NCBI GenBank assembly: GCA_030045215.1 | Contig: JASIBJ010000357.1 | Span: forward strand, 1 to 8,453 | Direction of reading: 5' to 3' | DNA: 8,453 nt | DNA from: Streptosporangiaceae bacterium | GTDB lineage: Bacteria; Actinomycetota; Actinomycetes; Streptosporangiales; Streptosporangiaceae | Shown: positions 4,453-8,453 of the stretch, one piece after another | Numbering within the stretch: position 1 is the stretch's first letter | Layout of the letters: every line of letters starts with the position of its first letter | Made by a program: the position numbers and the translations under genes | Notes under the pieces: generated by a model | The model's input: only the letters and a program-made list of their open reading frames with translations | The model's database searches: none | What the model was told of the DNA's origin: nothing

Positions 4453-6365
4453 GCTTGCTGGAGAGCATCCAAGGTCCGCGGGATGTGAAGAACCTCAGCG
4501 CCGAGAGCCTGCCCCAGCTAGCCGCCGAGATCCGTGATCTCCTGATCAGGGTCGTGTCTGTCAACGGCGGGCACCTGGGCCCCAATCTCGGCGTCGTGGA
4601 GCTCACCATCGCCCTGCATCGCGTGTTCGATTCGCCGGTTGACCGCATCCTCTTCGATACCGGCCACCAGTCCTACGTGCACAAGCGCCTCACCGGGCGT
4701 CACGAGGGCTTCGCCAGCCTGCGGCAGGGCGGGGGCATCTCCGGGTACCCGAACCGGGGCGAGTCCGAGCATGACGTGATCGAGAACTCGCACGCCTCCA
4801 CGAGCCTGTGCTACGCCGACGGCCTGGCCAAGGCCTACCAGTTGCGGGGCGAGACCCACCGCGCCGTGGTCGCGGTCATCGGGGACGGAGCGCTGACCGG
4901 CGGGATGGCCTGGGAGGCGCTGAACAACATCGCCGCGGCCAAGGACCGCCGCATCGTCATCGTGGTCAACGACAACGGCCGCTCCTATCAGCCGACCATC
5001 GGCGGGCTGGCCGACCACCTGGCGTCCGTTCGCGTGTCCCAGCGGTACGAGCAGGTGCTCGACTACATCAAGACGTCCCTGTCGCATACCCCGCTGGTCG
5101 GGCCGCCGCTGTTCGAGGCTCTGCACGGGATCAAGAAGGGCCTCAAGGACGTCCTGCAGCCGCAGGTGCTGTTCGAGGACCTCGGCCTGAAGTACCTCGG
5201 GCCGGTCGACGGCCACGACGAGCTGGCCGTCGAGCACGCGCTCAGCCGAGCCCGCGAGTTCGGTGGCCCGGTCCTCGTGCACGTCATCACCAGGAAGGGC
5301 TTCGGCTACCCGCTGGCCGAGGAGAACGACGAGGACTGCCTGCACCAGGTCAGCCCGGCGAAGAAGGGCGCGCCGGCCAAGCGCGCGTCGGCCAAGGGCA
5401 GCCGGCCGTGGACGCAGGTGTTCGGTGCCGAACTCACCGAGATCGGCGCCCGGCGGCCGGACGTGGTCGCGATCACGGCCGCCATGCTGCACCCGACCGG
5501 CCTCGCGCAGTTCGCCGCGGCCTACCCGGACCGCGTGTTCGATGTCGGCATCGCCGAGCAGCACGCCGTGACCAGCGCAGCGGGGCTGGCCATGGGCGGC
5601 ATGCACCCGGTCGTGGCGATCTACTCGACCTTCCTCAACCGGGCTTTCGACCAGGTGCTCATGGATGTGGCACTGCACCGCCTGCCCGTGACCTTCGTGC
5701 TTGACCGGGCCGGAGTTACCGGACCCGACGGCGCCAGCCACCACGGCATGTGGGACGGCTCGATCCTGCAACTGGTACCGGGAATGCGCATCGCCGTGCC
5801 CAGGGACGGCACCCGCGTCGCCGAGTTGCTGCGTGAGGCGGTCTCCGTGGACGACGGCCCGACCGCGATGCGCTTCCCGGGGCGGCTGTCCAGTCCCGAT
5901 GTTCCGGCGGTCGGCCAGATCGGCGGCATGGACGTGCTGCACCGGCCCACGGAGCCAGCCGGGCAGGACGTTCTGCTGCTGGGTGCGGGCGCGATGGCTT
6001 CGGTGTGCGTGACCGCCGCGGACCGGCTCGCCGACCAGGGCATCGGCGTCACCGTTGTCGATCCGCGCTGGGTGAAGCCTCTCGATGACGCGCTGCCCGG
6101 CGCGGCGGCGCAGCACGACCTCGTGGTGACGGTGGAGGACAACGGCCGAGTCGGCGGGTTCGGCGACGCGGTCGCCAGGCTGCTGCGCGAGAACGACGTC
6201 GAGACCCCGGTTCGCATCTTCGGCCTGCCGCAGGAGTTCCTGACCCACGGCGAGCGCGCTGACCTGCTCGACGAGGCTGGCCTGGCGCCACAGCACCTGG
6301 CCAGGGTGATCACCGAGATGGTGGCCCGCCGCGCCCCTGAGCTGGCACCCGAGCAACAGGTGTAG
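4449..6365 (+). CDS. dxs: 1-deoxy-D-xylulose-5-phosphate synthase
   Basis: DXS condenses pyruvate with glyceraldehyde 3-phosphate, using thiamine diphosphate and Mg, to start the MEP isoprenoid pathway. The 638-aa length is normal for the family. The N-terminus [17 protein letters not shown] is typical. Key sites visible: GGHLGPNLG (H42), GHQSYVHK (H73), the ThDP/Mg motif [16 protein letters not shown] (145-160) continuing to NDN (174-176), then the transketolase pyrimidine-binding domain from about residue 320. [12 protein letters not shown] carries the catalytic Glu at E370, followed by GPDGASHHG (425-433, His431/432). The C-terminal transketolase domain ends with [11 protein letters not shown] and [23 protein letters not shown] short Lys/Ala-rich linker (304-317) separates the first two domains. 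The GTG start follows a strong GAGGAG site. No other pathway gene adjoins it. Actinomycetes sometimes have two DXS copies, so this may not be the only one. Confidence 0.96.
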   Translation: MSLLESIQGPRDVKNLSAESLPQLAAEIRDLLIRVVSVNGGHLGPNLGVVELTIALHRVFDSPVDRILFDTGHQSYVHKRLTGRHEGFASLRQGGGISGYPNRGESEHDVIENSHASTSLCYADGLAKAYQLRGETHRAVVAVIGDGALTGGMAWEALNNIAAAKDRRIVIVVNDNGRSYQPTIGGLADHLASVRVSQRYEQVLDYIKTSLSHTPLVGPPLFEALHGIKKGLKDVLQPQVLFEDLGLKYLGPVDGHDELAVEHALSRAREFGGPVLVHVITRKGFGYPLAEENDEDCLHQVSPAKKGAPAKRASAKGSRPWTQVFGAELTEIGARRPDVVAITAAMLHPTGLAQFAAAYPDRVFDVGIAEQHAVTSAAGLAMGGMHPVVAIYSTFLNRAFDQVLMDVALHRLPVTFVLDRAGVTGPDGASHHGMWDGSILQLVPGMRIAVPRDGTRVAELLREAVSVDDGPTAMRFPGRLSSPDVPAVGQIGGMDVLHRPTEPAGQDVLLLGAGAMASVCVTAADRLADQGIGVTVVDPRWVKPLDDALPGAAAQHDLVVTVEDNGRVGGFGDAVARLLRENDVETPVRIFGLPQEFLTHGERADLLDEAGLAPQHLARVITEMVARRAPELAPEQQV

Positions 6366-6373
6366 CGAGCCGG

Positions 6374-6389
6374 GGCGGCCCTATCCGCC
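6374..6389. terminator. Possible shared terminator in the dxs/murJ convergence
   Basis: GGCGG (6374-6378), loop CCCTAT and CCGCC (6385-6389) form a 5-bp stem that covers the end of the 15-bp gap and the murJ stop codon. It lies just after the dxs stop. The stem is short and has no T-run, so this is tentative; the two transcripts may simply overlap. Confidence 0.25.
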
Positions 6390-8168
6390 GCCTAGCCTGG
6401 CCCGGGCAAGCGGGCCGAACCGCGCGCGGCACATCGCGATCAGATCGCTCACCTCGCTGATCCGCAGCCACCGGGCGGTCAGGACGTACAGCACGAGCCC
6501 GCCGCTGCCGCCGAGGGTGACGATGGCAAGCGCGGTCAGCGTGCCCCCCGAACCGATGTGGCCGATCACGAGCCACGCAAGGATGGCGAAGATCATTCCA
6601 GGAACCGCGGCCAGGTGCATCCTGACCAGGGTCCGGTTGACCCGGCGAGTGTCGAGGCCGCCGATCCTGCGGCTGAGGATCCACCACAGCCACACCGCCA
6701 TAACCAGGCTCGATATGCCGAAGCCGACGCCAAGGCCGGCCACGACATCGGCGGGTGGCAGCAAGGCCAGGGCCAGGAAGCTGCACGCGATCCGCACTGC
6801 CATCGACACGCAGCCGATCAAGGCGGGCGTTTTGCTGTCGTGTACGGCGTAGAAGGCGCGCAGCAGCAGGTTGAACAGCGTGTAGGGCAGCAGGCCCAGG
6901 CAGAAGACGCCGAAGATGACGCCGAGGTAGCGGGCGGAGGCCGCAGACGTGGCCCCGTGGCCGAACACGCCTTCAGCCAGGGGCGGCCCGAGGACGGCCA
7001 GGATCATCGCCGAGGGCACGGTGATGACGGACGACAGCCGGGTCGCCGCCGAGAAGTCCTTGACCAGCAGCCGGTTCTCACCGCCGGCCGCGTGCGCGCT
7101 CATGCGGGGCAGCATCGCGGTGATGACCGACATGCCGACGATCGCGTACGGAAGCTGGAAGAGCTGCCAGGCGTTGCTGAACGCCGCGTAACCGGCTCCC
7201 GCGCACGTCTTGCAGACCCTGGCCCCGGCGTCGTTCGAGACGATCGTGGTGGTCACGAACGAGAGCTGGGTGGCCAGGATGTAGACGAACATCCAGCCGC
7301 CCATCCGCCCGACTTCCGAGACCTCCGCCCGGCGGAAGTCGAACCGGGGCCGCCAGCGGAACCCGACCCGGCGCATCGACGGCCACATCGCCAGCGTCTG
7401 CAGGACGATCCCGAGCGTGGTCCCGATCCCGAGCAGCTGGATCTCTCCGCCCGAGATGGTCTCCGGAGTGCGCCCGGTCCCGGCAATCATGATCATCGCG
7501 ATGCCCACGAAGATGACCACGATGTTGTTGACGATCGGCGTCCACATCGGGGAGGCGAAGCTACCGCGGGCGTTGAGGATCGCGCCCGCCAGCGAGCTGA
7601 CCCCGTAGAAGAAGATCTGCGGCAGGAAGAAGTAGGTGAAGATCACGGTCAGGTGGTAGGTCGCGGCGTTGCCCATGCCGTGGCCGTAGATGGCCGTGAT
7701 CGGGACCGAGGCGGCCGTGGCCGCGATCGTGATGCCCCCGAGAGCGAGCACGCCCAGGGTGAAGATGCGCTGGTCGTAAGCTTCGCCGCCGTCATGGTTC
7801 TTCTTGGCCGCGTTGACCAGCAGCGGAACGACGACGCTCGTGAGAATGCCGCCGAGCGCGAGGTTGTAGACGGCATTGGGCAGGTTGTTGGCGACGTTGT
7901 AGGCGTCGCCCAGGCTCTGCGTCCCGATGGCGTACAGCAGGACTGCCGTGCGCAGGAAGCCGGTGAAGCGCGAGATGATCGTGCCGAGCGCCATGACGCT
8001 GCTGGACCGGGCCATGCTCGGAGTGCGCCGGGGCGGTGCGGGCGCCGGCGTCGTGACGCCCGCTGCCAGCGTGTCGGCAACGGGGGTGGTGTCGGTCGTG
8101 GTAGCGGCGGCTGTGGTGGCGGCCGGGCCGGCCGCGGGCATTCCGGTTTTGCGCCCTGCCGTCGTCAT
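6381..8168 (-). CDS. murJ: Lipid II flippase MurJ (MviN family)
   Basis: MurJ moves undecaprenyl-linked lipid II across the cytoplasmic membrane for peptidoglycan synthesis. The 595-aa product has about 14 hydrophobic segments of the MATE/MOP flippase fold. A 50-residue Ala/Thr/Pro-rich N-terminal tail precedes the MurJ start MARSSSVMALGTIISRFTGF (52-71), with R67, R73 and then D88 in SLGDAYNVANNLPN (85-98). NLALGGILTSVVVPLLVN (102-119) and NAWQLFQLPYAIVGMSVITA (332-351) are also typical. The protein ends shortly after the last membrane segment and lacks the large pseudokinase extension of mycobacterial MviN. An unusual CKTC pair (319-322) sits in the loop before WQLFQLP. The ATG at 8168 has no Shine-Dalgarno; M52 (8015) is an alternative start but also lacks one. 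It converges on dxs with a 15-bp gap. Confidence 0.93.
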   Translation of the reverse strand: MTTAGRKTGMPAAGPAATTAAATTTDTTPVADTLAAGVTTPAPAPPRRTPSMARSSSVMALGTIISRFTGFLRTAVLLYAIGTQSLGDAYNVANNLPNAVYNLALGGILTSVVVPLLVNAAKKNHDGGEAYDQRIFTLGVLALGGITIAATAASVPITAIYGHGMGNAATYHLTVIFTYFFLPQIFFYGVSSLAGAILNARGSFASPMWTPIVNNIVVIFVGIAMIMIAGTGRTPETISGGEIQLLGIGTTLGIVLQTLAMWPSMRRVGFRWRPRFDFRRAEVSEVGRMGGWMFVYILATQLSFVTTTIVSNDAGARVCKTCAGAGYAAFSNAWQLFQLPYAIVGMSVITAMLPRMSAHAAGGENRLLVKDFSAATRLSSVITVPSAMILAVLGPPLAEGVFGHGATSAASARYLGVIFGVFCLGLLPYTLFNLLLRAFYAVHDSKTPALIGCVSMAVRIACSFLALALLPPADVVAGLGVGFGISSLVMAVWLWWILSRRIGGLDTRRVNRTLVRMHLAAVPGMIFAILAWLVIGHIGSGGTLTALAIVTLGGSGGLVLYVLTARWLRISEVSDLIAMCRARFGPLARARLGGG

Positions 8169-8172
8169 CGAG

Positions 8173-8190
8173 TGGCGCCAGATCGCGCCA
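8173..8190. repeat. Inverted repeat immediately upstream of the murJ start
   Basis: TGGCGC (8173-8178) and GCGCCA (8185-8190) are perfect 6-bp arms separated by 6 nt, and the inner TGGCGCCA (8173-8180) is itself a palindrome. The repeat ends 4 nt before the murJ ATG, where a ribosome site would be expected. It may be an operator or a structure that limits initiation. Confidence 0.3.
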
Positions 8191-8224
8191 TCGCGCCGTC
8201 ACCAGTGTCACTTAGCTCGGTTAT

Positions 8225-8236
8225 CAGGACTTCCTG
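8225..8236. promoter_or_regulatory. Palindrome CAGGACTTCCTG in the murJ upstream spacer
   Basis: CAGGA and TCCTG are perfect 5-bp arms around a 2-bp centre, the shape of a small dimeric-regulator site. It is 57 bp upstream of the murJ ATG, and a -10-like GATAAC follows directly on the minus strand. A palindrome of this length can occur by chance. Confidence 0.2.
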
Positions 8237-8277
8237 CGGCCTGGCGGCCGTACGGGAACCCCGCGCGAGAACAGGAC

Positions 8278-8358
8278 GTGCTGGCGGCTGCGCCTGCCCG
8301 CGCGGTGCTGGCGGCTGCGCCTGCCGGCGCGGTGCTAGCGGCTGCGCCTGCCGGCGCG
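8278..8358. repeat. Three-copy 27-bp tandem repeat
   Basis: The units are 8278-8304, 8305-8331 and 8332-8358. Each begins GTGCTGGCGGCTGCGCCTGC (or GTGCTAGCG... in unit 3) and ends in a GCGCG tail. Unit 1 differs from unit 2 at one base (CCCGCGCG versus CCGGCGCG), and unit 3 differs from unit 2 at one base (CTAGCG). The length is a multiple of three, so open frames cross it on both strands (VLAAAPAGA repeats on plus; a Pro/Gln/Arg-rich series on minus), but neither frame looks like a known protein. It sits between divergent murJ and the plus-strand frame at 8367, ending 8 bp before that ATG. Neighbouring units can pair through GGCGC/GCGCC. Confidence 0.85.
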
Positions 8359-8366
8359 GGGGCGAC

Positions 8367-8453
8367 ATGAACAGCGAGACCCGGTTCAGGACGACCCGCG
8401 CGCTCCTGGCCCGAGCCAGCTGCGCTTGCACGAAGGCCGCCCGGCGCAGCCGG
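8367..8453 (+). CDS. Possible start of an unidentified gene, running off the right edge
   Basis: The frame opens MNSETRFRTTRALLARASCA and continues CTKAARRSR to the window end, 29 codons without a stop. About 26 of 29 codons end in G or C, like the true genes here. GGGGG (8358-8362) lies 4 nt before the ATG as a weak ribosome site. The basic, Ala-rich start resembles, by eye only, the N-terminus of MurT-type Mur ligases, which would suit a neighbour of murJ. The fragment is far too short to assign and could be chance. Confidence 0.35.
   Translation, partial: MNSETRFRTTRALLARASCACTKAARRSR

Noticed and set aside
4518..6356. Long minus-strand open frame (612 codons) antisense to dxs
   Set aside because: It mirrors dxs in a high-GC genome, where the opposite strand often stays open. 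The product is Arg/His/Val-rich with no family resemblance, whereas dxs has every expected motif.
7927..8370. Plus-strand frame ending in VLAAAPAGA repeats
   Set aside because: Its first half is antisense to the murJ N-terminus, and its Ala-rich end is just the 27-bp repeat read in frame. No ribosome site or family match.
8165..8453. Minus-strand frame upstream of murJ, open to the right edge, with RRQAQP-type repeats
   Set aside because: G/C at third positions is only about 74%, clearly below the real genes, and the product is repeat-derived low complexity. Kept only as a question about translational coupling to murJ.

Overview
This is high-GC DNA (about 70% G+C by eye, with strong G/C preference at third codon positions) whose gene families and codon use point to an actinomycete (Actinomycetota). 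I cannot name the genus from sequence alone. The content is chromosomal housekeeping. I see no insertion sequence, prophage, CRISPR array, tRNA or rRNA.

Left part (1-2725, all minus strand). The window opens inside leuS (leucyl-tRNA synthetase, N-terminal 120 codons). Between leuS and the upstream recQ gene lies a compact, apparently complete leucine attenuator. It has a 13-residue leader peptide with three consecutive Leu codons (457-498), an anti-antiterminator hairpin overlapping the leader stop (437-467), a competing antiterminator pairing (421-447), and a perfect 8-bp terminator stem with a T-rich tail (406-436). A -10-like hexamer sits so close to the leader ATG that the transcript may be leaderless. 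Upstream is a RecQ-family helicase that lacks a recognisable HRDC domain and carries a C-terminal phosphoribosyltransferase-like (PRTase/ComFC-like) domain.

Middle part (2726-4448). A 185-bp divergent spacer separates recQ from a plus-strand 12-TM MFS transporter of the CynX/NimT type (2911-4137). A strong GC-rich hairpin follows it. Next comes a 311-bp gene-free region holding an unusually AT-rich island, a second hairpin and a candidate dxs promoter.

Right part (4449-8453). dxs (1-deoxy-D-xylulose-5-phosphate synthase, 638 aa) converges, with a 15-bp gap, on murJ (lipid II flippase, 595 aa, minus strand). Dxs feeds isoprenoid synthesis, including the undecaprenyl carrier of lipid II, and MurJ flips lipid II across the membrane, so the pair is at least thematically linked to cell-wall synthesis. 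Upstream of murJ is a 198-bp spacer with a three-copy 27-bp tandem repeat. A plus-strand frame starting at 8367 runs off the right edge and may be the start of another gene.

The most informative observations are the leuS leader-peptide attenuator and the unusual module order of the RecQ-PRTase fusion.
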